Below, one piece after another: positions 45,914 to 55,421 of a stretch of DNA of 64,000 bases. The stretch is taken from positions 292,225 to 356,224 of the forward strand of contig NZ_FOAP01000010.1 in assembly GCF_900109545.1 (NCBI RefSeq). The letters run 5' to 3'. Position 1 is the first letter of the stretch, and every line of letters begins with the position of its first letter. Below the pieces are notes generated by a model. That model did not search any database. It was not told where the DNA came from and saw nothing but the letters and a program-made list of their open reading frames with translations. The DNA is from Stigmatella aurantiaca. GTDB lineage: Bacteria; Myxococcota; Myxococcia; Myxococcales; Myxococcaceae. The position numbers and the translations under genes are program-made.

Positions 45914-48100
45914 TCATCGCTGGCAGATGCCCGTGTAGCGGCAGGCCACCACGGCGGGTTGCTCGATGGGGTAGCCCGCCTGGAGGGACCAGGCCAGGCG
46001 CACGAACTGAGCGTGCGTCCAGAGCAGCGGGGTGGCGGAGAAGGTTCCCTGTCCCGCCACGAACCCGGGCTGGCCGGTAGGGGGCCGTCCATCCCAGACC
46101 TGCTCGGGCAGCATGTACCCGGCGTTCCGGGAGCCCGCCATCGTGGCCAAGTAGCCCTCGGCGGGCAGCCCTGCGGCGAGCGCGTACTCCCCGCGCTCGC
46201 CCGCGAAAATGGGCCAGGCCCGCCCGAAGGTCTTCCCGGTGTCAGGCTCGCTGATGAACCACTCGCCGCCCTCGCGTGTCTCGCCGTAGCCGTCGTGGTT
46301 GTAGCGGCGCCACAGGAGCCCCTGGGGCGTCTGGACGCCGAGCTGGGCGTCCACCACGGGCAGTGTCTGCACGATGGCCGGGTGCTTCGCGGGCTTCACG
46401 CCCAGCCGCACCAGCTCCAGGAAGCTCGGGTCCACCACCTGGCGCTGGTCCACGGCGGATGGGCCGCCATCGCCCAGCGAGTACACGGTGGCGGCGTTCG
46501 GGTTCCCGTCCTTGGTGACGCGCAGGTAATACGGGTGTGGTGCGAGCGGACCGTTGGTGGTGACCGTCCAGGCATCCACCTGCTGCTGCCAGGAGTCCGC
46601 GGTGGCCTCGTAGCGCTCCGCGGACGCGGTGTCCCCGTTGCGGCGCGCGAGGTCCGCGGCACAGACGAGCCCGGCGATCTCCGCCGCGATCGTCCCGGGC
46701 GAGTAGCCGCCCTGGTTCTCCCAGCGGTCCTGGGGAGAGACCGGGCCATTGGCGAGCAGAAAGTCCGCGGCCTTTTTGATGTGTGCGGTGTACGTCGCCG
46801 CATCGGTCCGGCCCAGTTGCCAGGCCATGACGAGGGGCAGCGCCACCTCATCGAGCTGGAGGCTGCCCCAGCGCGGCTTGCCATTCACTTCGGCGTTCTG
46901 GGGAAAGGAGCCATCCGGCTTCTGCTGCACCTGGAAGAGATGGTCCAGGGCGCGGCCTGCGCCCGCCCGGTCTCCAGCGGCCAGCAGCGCGGTGGCGACC
47001 TGGTATTGGTCGCGCGACCAGACGAGGTGGTAGGGCCCGGAGGGCCGCTCCACCTCCCCGTTGCCCCAGACCCACGGCATGCTGGGCGAGGCGACGAAGG
47101 CGCCCCGGTAGGTCTTGTCCTCCGAGGCCGCCAGCACCATCAGCGAGACGTCATAGGTGGCTTGCCACGGCTGAGCGCTCGCGGGGGCGCGGGGCAGGCC
47201 GTCCAGGTAGCCATGCCAGCCCGCGGCGTACCGCTCCGCCACCGTGTCGAAGCCCGAGGCCAGGGAATCCCGGGCGGCCGTGTGGGCCTCGTCCCCGGTG
47301 GTGCCAAACCCGAGCGCGAGCGTCACCTCCTGGCGGTCCTGTCCATCCACCTCCAGCCGTGCGGTCTGCACCACGTTGCCCGCGGTCGGCGCGCTGTATT
47401 CCCAGTCCTGGGTGAAGTCGCTCTGAAGGTCGCTCCACCCATCGCTCACGCCGAGGTAGCCACTGGAGGGCCGCGTGAGCGCAGGGCTGGCCAGCAGGGC
47501 GCTCGCGGACGTGCCATCGGCGGCAATCAGCGCCTGGTCCTGGCGGGTGCCGGTGTCATCCATTCCGTCATTGGACAGCGACGGATCGTACAGCACATGC
47601 AGCGTGTAGGGCCCGCCGGAGAGGGCTTCGAAGCGCACCTGGATGAGCACCACGTGCCGCTCAGGGTCCGTTACATACGTCTTGGTGAGGCGGTACTTGC
47701 CGGAGCGCGCCGTGTTCACCTGGCGGAAGGTGAGGCTGCGCGGATCCACCCGCTCGACGCGGGACTCGGAGGCCTCGTGCTCCAGCTCGGCGAAGGTGCG
47801 GCCGTCGGAGACCACGAAGCGCAAGTCCCGCACGCTCGGGGTGCTGAGGGTGGGGTAGTAGACCTCGGTAAGTTCGCCCCGGGAACCCAGCGTGAACCAG
47901 ACCCGGCTGGCCTCGCTGCGCGAGGTGCCAAAGCCCGTCTTGTCCGCAGGCGTCCAGACGGCGGGACTGCCGGGATGGCCAGGCGCCGCTGCGAGGCTGG
48001 AGGTCTTGGTTCCCGCGCAACCTGCCAGCACCAGAAGTCCCGTCAGGAGAAGGGGCCAACGGGACGGTCTTGAATCATTGCCTGTGAAAGCGAGGAACAT
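45914..48100 (-). CDS. GH15 glucoamylase-type lipoprotein
   Basis: 728 residues from ATG 48100, 6 nt after AAGGG. Lipoprotein signal WPLLLTGLLVLAGCAG. N-terminal beta-sandwich as in bacterial glucoamylases/glucodextranases: PGSPAVWTPADKTGFGTS, VWFTLGSRGELTEVYYPTLSTPSVRDL. (alpha/alpha)6 barrel: GPYHLVWSRDQYQVATALLAAGD, probable general acid Glu in QDRWENQGGYSPGTIAAEIAGL, and a C-terminal catalytic-base region near TGKTFGRAWPIFAGERGEYALAAG. Releases glucose from the non-reducing ends of alpha-glucans, here at the outer membrane or periplasm. Complete; length normal for the family. Confidence 0.9.
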   Translation of the reverse strand: MFLAFTGNDSRPSRWPLLLTGLLVLAGCAGTKTSSLAAAPGHPGSPAVWTPADKTGFGTSRSEASRVWFTLGSRGELTEVYYPTLSTPSVRDLRFVVSDGRTFAELEHEASESRVERVDPRSLTFRQVNTARSGKYRLTKTYVTDPERHVVLIQVRFEALSGGPYTLHVLYDPSLSNDGMDDTGTRQDQALIAADGTSASALLASPALTRPSSGYLGVSDGWSDLQSDFTQDWEYSAPTAGNVVQTARLEVDGQDRQEVTLALGFGTTGDEAHTAARDSLASGFDTVAERYAAGWHGYLDGLPRAPASAQPWQATYDVSLMVLAASEDKTYRGAFVASPSMPWVWGNGEVERPSGPYHLVWSRDQYQVATALLAAGDRAGAGRALDHLFQVQQKPDGSFPQNAEVNGKPRWGSLQLDEVALPLVMAWQLGRTDAATYTAHIKKAADFLLANGPVSPQDRWENQGGYSPGTIAAEIAGLVCAADLARRNGDTASAERYEATADSWQQQVDAWTVTTNGPLAPHPYYLRVTKDGNPNAATVYSLGDGGPSAVDQRQVVDPSFLELVRLGVKPAKHPAIVQTLPVVDAQLGVQTPQGLLWRRYNHDGYGETREGGEWFISEPDTGKTFGRAWPIFAGERGEYALAAGLPAEGYLATMAGSRNAGYMLPEQVWDGRPPTGQPGFVAGQGTFSATPLLWTHAQFVRLAWSLQAGYPIEQPAVVACRYTGICQR

Positions 48101-48126
48101 GCGGTGCCCTTCCGTGGGATGAAGGC

Positions 48127-50418
48127 TCAATCATCATCGTCGTCTTGCTGCTGTTGCTGCCGGGCTTCCTCTTCGTCCCGCGTCTGCGTGACGGCTGCAA
48201 CGGCCGCGAGAGGGTCTTCCAAAGAAGGGGAGAGCACTGCGGACACTCGGAAGCGGATGTCCGCGTTGAAACGCTCGCCGCGAATGTAAAGCCCTCGGGG
48301 AAGAAGAGGGCCAAAGGTGTATCCCTTGTTGACGGCATGGGTTGGCGCCATGACGGTGAAAAAGGGCGAAAGAACAGGCTTGTTGCCTTCTTGAACGGGC
48401 TCATACAGCAGGCTGGCACGGAGGGGCTCTCCAGGCCGGGGCTCGCTGCGCTGAGTGACGCGGATGTTGGCGAGCACAGCCGGATTGAGCTGGAGAAGGA
48501 CGCTTCCATCCGGGAGGCGAACGTGGGGAGCGCGTGCAACGCTGCGCCTCAATGCCAGCCAAAGGGTGGCGAGTTCCCGGTCCGCTTCTTCCCAGAAAGA
48601 GGGCGCGAATGTGTACTCCGTTGCCTGCCAGGTCCTGATCGCTCCCTGCAGCAGGTGCTCACGCCTTGACGACCAGAGGGCTTCGTAGCGTTCCGGTTTT
48701 CTTCTCCGGTCCGAGTAGTATTCATTGGACCTGGATCGGGCCTCCTCCTTCTTCCATTCCTGCCAAGCCTCGTACAGGTCGAGCCAAAACCCGGTGTCGA
48801 GTGCTGCCTCGCGGGTCGCTGGAAGAAGGATGTCGGGAGTTCGGCGGCTAGAACCGTAGCCGTATTCGGATTCCAACACGGCCTCGCACGCATGGACCTC
48901 CACGAGGTTGTCCTCACGGTCCAAGATCACATCGGACAGAGGAGGAACTTGCCGCAAGGGCCAGTCCACGTTGGTGCGCTGTGCGAAGCTCAACGGCACG
49001 GCAAACGCGGGGCGTTCCTGGTTTACGAAGTCGATGAGTTTACTGGCCAAGCGCACGCGCAGAGAAGCAGCGGGTGGATCTGTGGCAAGCAGTCCTGTCA
49101 AAGCCGGTTGCCAATCCACCACCGGTGAGGCGGCCTTGATGGGCAAGGCCTGGTTGAACAGCAAACCAGCGCGAGCGTGCAGGAAGCCGAGACGCTCCTG
49201 TTGGGAGGGGTCCAGCCGTTCGATGAGGTGCTCAAGGAAGGGGTCATCGAGGAAGTCATCCTCGTTCCAGGAAGACACGGCCTGGAGAAGACGATGGAGC
49301 GGGCTCGGGAGGATGGGAATGCTTTCCACATGAAGCCAAGAGGGCTTGCCGAGCGCCTCCGTGAGCTTCGAATCCACATTGATGAGATGGACGGAGTTCC
49401 CGACACGCAAGGCCAAAGGCTCCAGACCCCGGCGCGATGCCTGGATACGAGCCTCCGCCAGCTTTTCCGGGGAGGCCTCCTGAATCGGGATGGGAAGCTT
49501 TTGTCCCAGCGTTGAGATGTCAGCCTCCAAGCGCTCCCGGGGCGTTGATGCGACGGCCATTCCGAGTTGAAGTCCGTACCCCTGCCGCTGAGGGGCACTT
49601 ATCTTCAGTGCTGCGGCGCCTTCTTCCGAACGCAGTGCCACCATCAACCGCCTCAGCGAGAGAGGATTGTCCGGAAGCGCCGCACGGACCTCGGAGCCTG
49701 CTGGCACCAGCAGGGACAGGTCATTCACGACCTCTGACAGGGAGGAAAGTCGCCCGGATTGCTGGAATTCCGAGCGCCCTTCCGGGGGAGCGAACTGAAG
49801 AGAGCGTCCATCGAACTCGGCGGCAAGCCAGCGGTCGACCTCTCCGAAGCGGCGGGCCGAGATGACGAGTCCCTGCTCTTCGGCGAGTTCCTGGAGCCGG
49901 TTCCACGCCTCGTTCGGCTCCTTGAAACGCTCGAAGCGGACTTTGTTCTGCTCTTGGAGGGTGTCGTAGGTCCGTGGCAGGTGCTTGAACTGCTCCTCCA
50001 AGATGAGGAGGGCGATGGGAAAGGGGCCTGGCGTGACGAGCTGGCGCTCGATGGCCTCGAAGAGGGCGGCGGTGCGGGACACGTCGCCAATCCAGGCAGT
50101 CGCGTCGACAATCATCTGAGGCGGTACCCCTTCGGTGCTCACCATCCGGCGCGCTTGCTCGAAGATGTCCTCGCGCACCTGAGTGGGGACGTTCAGGAGT
50201 TCGAGGAGCAAAGTCCCCCGGGCACGATCGGTGATGAAGAAGAAGCGGATTCCTTGGGGGTTGTCCTGGAAGCAGCGGTTCAGGTGAGAGGTGATGGTGT
50301 CCTGAGTCCAGGTTTTGCCGGGGGACTGCTTTTTCCAGCCCTCCAGCCAGCTCGCAGCGAGGTGCGTCTGCTTGCTGTCGCTCTTCATGTAGGACTTGAG
50401 GGTCTGCCCAAGGCTCAT
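48127..50418 (-). CDS. large protein of unknown function with Gln/Asp-rich tail
   Basis: 763 residues from ATG 50418, 8 nt after GGAG. No signal peptide or membrane helix: cytoplasmic. The first 75 residues (MSLGQTLKSYMKSDSKQTHLAASWLEGWKKQSPGKTWTQDTITSHLNRCFQDNPQGIRFFF) are helical and could include a DNA-binding-like fold. The middle mixes helices and strands (LPIPIQEASPEKLAEARIQASRRGLEPLALRV). The C-terminus carries DGSVLLQLNPAVLANIRVTQRSEPRPGEPLRASLLYEPVQEG and ends in QQQQQDDDDD. No known catalytic motif or family recognised. GC is visibly lower than in neighbours, suggesting acquisition. The GH15 gene starts 27 bp downstream of its stop. Confidence 0.75.
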   Translation of the reverse strand: MSLGQTLKSYMKSDSKQTHLAASWLEGWKKQSPGKTWTQDTITSHLNRCFQDNPQGIRFFFITDRARGTLLLELLNVPTQVREDIFEQARRMVSTEGVPPQMIVDATAWIGDVSRTAALFEAIERQLVTPGPFPIALLILEEQFKHLPRTYDTLQEQNKVRFERFKEPNEAWNRLQELAEEQGLVISARRFGEVDRWLAAEFDGRSLQFAPPEGRSEFQQSGRLSSLSEVVNDLSLLVPAGSEVRAALPDNPLSLRRLMVALRSEEGAAALKISAPQRQGYGLQLGMAVASTPRERLEADISTLGQKLPIPIQEASPEKLAEARIQASRRGLEPLALRVGNSVHLINVDSKLTEALGKPSWLHVESIPILPSPLHRLLQAVSSWNEDDFLDDPFLEHLIERLDPSQQERLGFLHARAGLLFNQALPIKAASPVVDWQPALTGLLATDPPAASLRVRLASKLIDFVNQERPAFAVPLSFAQRTNVDWPLRQVPPLSDVILDREDNLVEVHACEAVLESEYGYGSSRRTPDILLPATREAALDTGFWLDLYEAWQEWKKEEARSRSNEYYSDRRRKPERYEALWSSRREHLLQGAIRTWQATEYTFAPSFWEEADRELATLWLALRRSVARAPHVRLPDGSVLLQLNPAVLANIRVTQRSEPRPGEPLRASLLYEPVQEGNKPVLSPFFTVMAPTHAVNKGYTFGPLLPRGLYIRGERFNADIRFRVSAVLSPSLEDPLAAVAAVTQTRDEEEARQQQQQDDDDD

Positions 50419-50789
50419 AGGGATGGCTCCAATGGGGTGGATGCGAGACTGTCCGTATCTCTAAGCCTTGGAGGGGCGCGCTAACCCCTTGATTCAATTG
50501 CACTGCAATCGATTCTTGCGACAGGGGCCTGCAAGGACAAATCTTGCAGGCTCCCGATGCAATCCCTGCAAGAAGGCTTTGTCACCCGGCGGAAAGAGGC
50601 GCCTGCGCCTGACTGCTTGAAGTTCAACACCCTCCGGCGTCGGGAGTTCGTGCCGAGGAGGGGGAGAGGTGAGCGCCCAGCCCCTAACCCCAGCGGCCAT
50701 GCCCCCTGCGCGGTGGGGGTGACGCAGATTGTCCGCCATCGTGCCCTCAAGGACCGCGAGCGCTTGTGTCTCCAGGGCGCCTTTGCGAG
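50419..50789. other. 371-bp gap with palindromes
   Basis: No credible gene; a + strand frame from 50557 runs antisense into the hydrolase and lacks protein-like features. The left 150 bp hold the TGCAA palindromes listed separately and probably the promoter of the 763-residue protein. The right part is featureless. Confidence 0.55.
50497..50551. promoter_or_regulatory. cluster of TGCAA palindromes upstream of the 763-aa gene
   Basis: ATTGCA-C-TGCAAT (50497-50509) and GCCTGCAAG-N7-CTTGCAGGC (50527-50551) are perfect inverted repeats. A further half site CCTGCAAG lies near 50565. They are 80-135 bp upstream of the 763-aa gene's start on its strand. Repeated half sites of one sequence suggest a dimeric regulator or an RNA structure. 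The second one could also form a 9-bp hairpin in a transcript leader. Confidence 0.5.
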
Positions 50790-52055
50790 TCAGTGGTGCA
50801 GCAGCCACTCCGCGAGCGGTTGCCAGGCGAGCGCGGGTGCATCGGCCGCGTACAAGAGGTCGCCGTGGCCGAAGTCCTCGGCGATGCGATCCGGCTCGAA
50901 CCGGCGGACCACGAGCGTGGTGACGTCTTTCGAAGAGACCTGGGCCGCAGAATACAGGCCGTGGTCGCCGAACCCACCCGCAGCGCCGAGATAGAAGAGC
51001 GGGACACGGATGTTCGCGAGCCCGGGCCGCTGCGAAGTGCCGCACCAGATCTCGTCGAAATCGGCGGCCTCCCGCAGCGATTGGTGCGGCGGCGCGCTGG
51101 CGAACCACGCGCTCACGCTGTCCTCGGACGACTCACGCACCGCCGTCACGTTGCCATCGGCGTCGAGGATTGGGGCAATCAGGTGATACAGCGGCGTGTA
51201 CGGCGAGAACAAGTAAGTCAAACCCGCCGTCCCGAGCAGCGCTCCCCGGTTCGTGTAGGACGGGAACAGGGGCGACGGCGCATCGGGAGCGCTCCGCGCC
51301 AGCTCTCCGGCGGTGATGAAGAAGCTGTTGCTGGAGTCCGTCACACCTTCGGCGAGAGCCTCTCGCTCCGCCGCGGCATTGGCGCACGCCAGTGCCTGCA
51401 GATCGGCGTCCTCGGGCGCGATGTCGTAGTAGATGTCGAGCGCGGCGATCGCCGAGACATGGCGGCCATCGGCGGCGGCATAGGCATAGGTGAGCTGGGC
51501 ACCATGCGAGAAGCCGCCGAGGACGATCCGGCCCGGATCGTGGTCGGTGACGGTCCGTGTCGCCCGTGCGAAGGCGAGCGCGGCCGCGGTATCCCCGAGC
51601 GCCTGATCGATGCCCATCCCGCCCAGATCCGAGACATCACCGTCAGATGTGGGCAGCGTCCAGCGCCGATCGACACCCCAGGCATCGATGCCGCGGGACG
51701 CCAGATACGGGGCAAGCCCTGGCGCTGGCGATGCGGGATGACCGAGTGTCGGCACGAAGTTCGTGACGAAGTTGGCGAAGTCGCCGTGAAGCAGCATCAC
51801 CGCGTGCGAGGTAGGACGCGGCCGCCAGGGCGAGAGCTCACGGACGACACGATGGATGCGCACGCGAGCGTTCGGCGTGGAACCGGCGCGGATCTCGAAC
51901 TGATAGTGATAGATGTCGGCAGTGACGTGCTGGCGCGTCACCGCGAACGGTGGAGCCGCAGAGGCGGCCTGTTCCGCTTCGGCACGCGTGGGTGGAGCCG
52001 CGAGTGCGGACGTGCATGCGACGAGGACGGCAATTGCTAGACCCGGTCGAGACAT
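50790..52055 (-). CDS. exported alpha/beta hydrolase
   Basis: 421 residues from ATG 52055, 6 nt after GAAGGGG; an earlier frame start at 52115 lacks support. Signal peptide MSRPGLAIAVLVACTSALA. Alpha/beta-hydrolase fold: oxyanion region AVMLLHGDFANFVTNF, nucleophile Ser183 in VLGGFSHGAQLTY, and a C-terminal His in AEDFGHGDLLYA. The acidic residue is probably the Asp in EPDRIAEDF or one nearby. Could be an esterase, lipase or peptidase; the substrate is not determinable. Monocistronic, between the gap and the kelch gene. Confidence 0.8.
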   Translation of the reverse strand: MSRPGLAIAVLVACTSALAAPPTRAEAEQAASAAPPFAVTRQHVTADIYHYQFEIRAGSTPNARVRIHRVVRELSPWRPRPTSHAVMLLHGDFANFVTNFVPTLGHPASPAPGLAPYLASRGIDAWGVDRRWTLPTSDGDVSDLGGMGIDQALGDTAAALAFARATRTVTDHDPGRIVLGGFSHGAQLTYAYAAADGRHVSAIAALDIYYDIAPEDADLQALACANAAAEREALAEGVTDSSNSFFITAGELARSAPDAPSPLFPSYTNRGALLGTAGLTYLFSPYTPLYHLIAPILDADGNVTAVRESSEDSVSAWFASAPPHQSLREAADFDEIWCGTSQRPGLANIRVPLFYLGAAGGFGDHGLYSAAQVSSKDVTTLVVRRFEPDRIAEDFGHGDLLYAADAPALAWQPLAEWLLHH

Positions 52056-52151
52056 GGAAAACCCCTTCGCTGTTCTCAGAAAAGACAGAAGACAAGCGAA
52101 GAAGGCTATCAACACGGCCCGTGCCTGACCACATCACACAGGGAAAAGAAA

Positions 52152-52193
52152 GGGGCGCGCCGAGGGCCTGCTGCGAAGCCCACGGCGCGCCCT
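52152..52193 (-). terminator. strong terminator after the kelch gene
   Basis: A 10-bp GC stem (52153-52162 with 52183-52192) is extended inward by GGGC/GCCC after one mismatch, with a loop of ten bases. On the minus strand it is followed by CCTTTCTTTTCCC. It lies 28 bp past the kelch gene stop. A clear Rho-independent-like terminator. Confidence 0.8.
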
Positions 52194-52220
52194 GTGCTCA
52201 CGTGCGGTGAGCGCCGGGTG

Positions 52221-55200
52221 CTACGGCTGCTGCTGATTGTTCGTCACGGTGAGGTTGAGCGAGAGGTAGTCGGTGGAGAACCACTCCGTGTTGTCGATCC
52301 GGAACTGCAGCGGGTGGGAGCCGTCCCGTGCCACCGCCCCCTCGGCCGAGGTCTCGCCTTCCAGGTCGTCTGTGTCGCAGTCCGTGTTTCCCTCGAACAG
52401 CTTGCCGGTGGCCTTGGACTGCACGGTGACATTGTCTGCCAGCAGGGTGAGGACCACCTCCACCTCTCCGCGCACCTCGTCCTCCACACACTGCGAGTAG
52501 TGGAACGTGGCGGTCGGGTTGCTCGGATCGAGGTAGGCGACGTCGTTGACCCAGATGGTCGCATACTTGTTGGTACCGCTGTCGTCCTCCTTGAGATCGA
52601 TCCGCCCATCCACGTTCACCTGACGGAAGTACTCCGGGGGCACCGTGGGGTTCTGCTGGTGGAAGACGTTGATGGTGCGCTGGTACGTGGAGTTGAAGGT
52701 GCGGCCGTGGCTGTCGCTCACCGCCTTCACGCTGGCCGTCTTCATGCCGTCTTGCTGCCAGGCGTGGCGCTTGAGTGCGACGGTGTCGAACTTGGCGCCC
52801 GAGAAGCTTTCGGACGCGCCGTCACCCCAGTTGACTTCGTAGTTGATGGCGTTTTCACCCTGGAACGGGAAGCAGGGGCGCATCCGGATGCTGTAGGCGG
52901 TGTTGTCGTACTGGCCCGGGTTCGCGGAGCCCACCATCATGGGATCGAAGGGCGTCCATCCTCCAGGAACCGGCGACGACAGGTTCTTGAAGTAGATGTG
53001 CTTCTTGCCGGTGGACCAGAGGTCGGTCCACTCCTTGGTGAAGATGGACAGGCCGCTCACCTCCGCGGTGACGTTGACGCGCCAGTTGAGGTCGAAGTAG
53101 CTGCCCCGCACGAACTCCTCTTGGGTATCGCCATCGGCGTCGCCGCAGTTGTAGCCAACGTAGCCCCACAGATCGCCATCCACGTAGGGGCGCACGCCCA
53201 CCTGGGCATAGGCCGCATGCTCGGAGTAGAGGTAGGCCCGGACGGCGGCCTGCGCCCACACGGACGGCTCGATGCGGCCCTGGATGCTGCCGGCGACATC
53301 GGTTCCCGAGGACGTGGGCGCGGTGACGCTCGACTCGTCGGTGCAGCCGTCAAACGTGCACGTGGCCTTGTAGTTCACGCCCATGCTCTGGTTGGCGGTG
53401 TAGCTGATCTGCCCGGTGACGGTGGTCTTGAGGTCCAGGCCCATCGTGAGGGGCAGGTTCACGCCGATGTAGACCGGGATCGGGCCCGCCAGGAAGGCGA
53501 TGCTGCCCAGGTGCGGCTTGGCGATGGGGAACGCCCACCCGTTCGTCGAGGAGATGGACCCCTCCACGGAGGCGCCATAGTTGAGGGCCCCCTTGGCATC
53601 GACCGTGACCTGCTGGAGATCGAAGCCCGCGGGCACGCACCAGGCGAGGATGCGCGTGCGGACCTTGTTCACGTTCGCCGTGAGCGTGGCCTTCGCCTCG
53701 AGGTTGCCGCTCGTCTTGATGGTGCCCGAGAGGCCATCTCCCAGGTCCTTGGTGGCCGTGAGGTACTTCGTGAAGTCCCAGGTCTTCTGCTTAGGCTCGA
53801 GCGCCTCGTCCGGGCACGAGTCGTCCTCCGCCAGCAGGGTGGTCTCCGCCGGTGTGGCGATGGACTGCAGGTAGGGGGTGAGCGTGCCCTGCTGCTCGGA
53901 GAGGTGGATCTCGTCGAGGATCTTCTTGTCGAGGATGAAGACCGTCGACCGGTTGGCGGACGACGCGGCGAGCTTCGTGCGGAGCGCGCCGGGCATCGGC
54001 GCGTGGGCGATACCGGTATCGTCGCCGACCACGTACACGTTCGAGTCGAAGGCCGGCAGCTCGCTGTTGTCCGTGTTGGCGCCGCTGATGTTCATCAGCT
54101 CCCAGCCGGTGCCCGTGCCGAGGGTGACCTCGACGTAGGTGGCGGAGAACACCTCGGAGGAGGTCTGGTCGCCGGTGCTGATGCCGCCAGCCACGAGCAC
54201 GCGGCCGTTGGCCAGCAGCGTGGCGGTGTGCTGGTAGCGCGACACCCCCATGGAGGGCAGGGCATCCCACACACCGCGGGCCGGATCATAGAGCTCCGCG
54301 GCGGTCTGGATGCCGGTGGAGTCATCATAGCCGCCCGTCACCAGCACGCGGCCGTTGGCCAGCAGCGTGGCGGTGTGGTTGCGGCGGGGGTGGTGCAGGG
54401 GGCCCGTGGACGTCCACGTGCCCGTGGCCGGGTTGAACAGCTCGGCGCGGGTGGAGGGCTCGCCGTCCACGGCGCCGCCCGTCACCAGTACCTGGCCGTT
54501 GGCCAGCAGCGTGGCGGTGTGGCTGGAGCGGGCCGTGCCCAGGGCGCTCACGCTCGTCCAGGTCCCCGTGGCGGGAGTGAACAGCTCGGCCGAGCTCAGC
54601 CGGCCCGAGGCGTTCCCACCACCGGCGACCAGCACCTGGCCGTTGGGCAGCAGCGTGGCGGTGTGGTGGTGGCGCGCGCCCACCAGGGAGCCCGTGGCCG
54701 TCCACGTGCCCGTGGCCGGATCATACAGCTCGGCCGAGCCCAGCGGCGTGGTGCCGCTCTCGCTGGCCGTGCCACCCGTCACCAGCACCTGGCCGTTGGC
54801 CAGCAGGAGGGCGGTGTGGTGGTAGCGCGGCGCCGCCAGGTTGCCGGTCGCGGCCCAGGTGCCGCTCGCCGGATTATACAGCGACGCGGAGATGCCGTTG
54901 CTGTTGGCGCCCGTGACGAGCACCTTCCCCGAGGGCAGCAGCGTGGCGGTGGCCCCGCGATAGCTGGCGGGCGCGTTGCCCGTGGGGGCCCAGGTGCCGG
55001 TGGCCGGATTGAACAGCTCGGCGCGCTGGGTATAGCCGCCGGCGACGAGCACGCGGCCATCCTGCAGCCGGGTGGCGGTGTGCTGCAGCAGCGGGGCACC
55101 GAGGTGGCCCGTCTGGGTCCAGCCGGTCTCCTCGGAGGTGGTGACCGTGCCGATGGCACGGGCCTGGGTGGAGGGGCGGAAGGGAGCAGCCGAGGGGGAG

Positions 55201-55283
55201 GGCGCGAGCTGCTCCGGATTCGAGTCCACGCAGCCGCCGGCCAGCAGCAGCGCGAGGGCTCCGAACTTCATACTTCTCTTCAC
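52221..55283 (-). CDS. kelch-repeat lipoprotein with PKD-like C-terminal region
   Basis: 1020 residues from GTG 55283 (8 nt after GAGGAG); ATG 55271 is the alternative. Lipoprotein signal FGALALLLAGGC. Residues about 50-385 form seven or so kelch blades with HTATLLANGQVLVTGG and AELFNPATGTW. The rest is a larger extracellular region: FDLQQVTVDAKGALNYGASVEGSI, VYIGVNLPLTMGLDLKT, and a PKD-like stretch NYEVNWGDGASESFSGAKFDTVALKRHAW. A surface or secreted binding protein. No enzyme motif. A strong terminator follows. Confidence 0.8.
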   Translation of the reverse strand: MKRSMKFGALALLLAGGCVDSNPEQLAPSPSAAPFRPSTQARAIGTVTTSEETGWTQTGHLGAPLLQHTATRLQDGRVLVAGGYTQRAELFNPATGTWAPTGNAPASYRGATATLLPSGKVLVTGANSNGISASLYNPASGTWAATGNLAAPRYHHTALLLANGQVLVTGGTASESGTTPLGSAELYDPATGTWTATGSLVGARHHHTATLLPNGQVLVAGGGNASGRLSSAELFTPATGTWTSVSALGTARSSHTATLLANGQVLVTGGAVDGEPSTRAELFNPATGTWTSTGPLHHPRRNHTATLLANGRVLVTGGYDDSTGIQTAAELYDPARGVWDALPSMGVSRYQHTATLLANGRVLVAGGISTGDQTSSEVFSATYVEVTLGTGTGWELMNISGANTDNSELPAFDSNVYVVGDDTGIAHAPMPGALRTKLAASSANRSTVFILDKKILDEIHLSEQQGTLTPYLQSIATPAETTLLAEDDSCPDEALEPKQKTWDFTKYLTATKDLGDGLSGTIKTSGNLEAKATLTANVNKVRTRILAWCVPAGFDLQQVTVDAKGALNYGASVEGSISSTNGWAFPIAKPHLGSIAFLAGPIPVYIGVNLPLTMGLDLKTTVTGQISYTANQSMGVNYKATCTFDGCTDESSVTAPTSSGTDVAGSIQGRIEPSVWAQAAVRAYLYSEHAAYAQVGVRPYVDGDLWGYVGYNCGDADGDTQEEFVRGSYFDLNWRVNVTAEVSGLSIFTKEWTDLWSTGKKHIYFKNLSSPVPGGWTPFDPMMVGSANPGQYDNTAYSIRMRPCFPFQGENAINYEVNWGDGASESFSGAKFDTVALKRHAWQQDGMKTASVKAVSDSHGRTFNSTYQRTINVFHQQNPTVPPEYFRQVNVDGRIDLKEDDSGTNKYATIWVNDVAYLDPSNPTATFHYSQCVEDEVRGEVEVVLTLLADNVTVQSKATGKLFEGNTDCDTDDLEGETSAEGAVARDGSHPLQFRIDNTEWFSTDYLSLNLTVTNNQQQP

Positions 55284-55421
55284 GGTGTCTTCTCCTCTGA
55301 GAGGCGGGTGCATTGCCTGCCGGGGAGGGCGGCCCAGGGCCTGGTCTCCACGGCAGTCGAGAAGAAGACGGGCTCGCGCGGTTTTGTTACCTGCGCGAAT
55401 CCACGCTGGCCGGGAGGCGGG

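Noticed and set aside
50557..50994. 145-codon + strand frame
   Set aside because: Runs antisense into the hydrolase 3' end, has no ribosome-binding site and no protein-like features.
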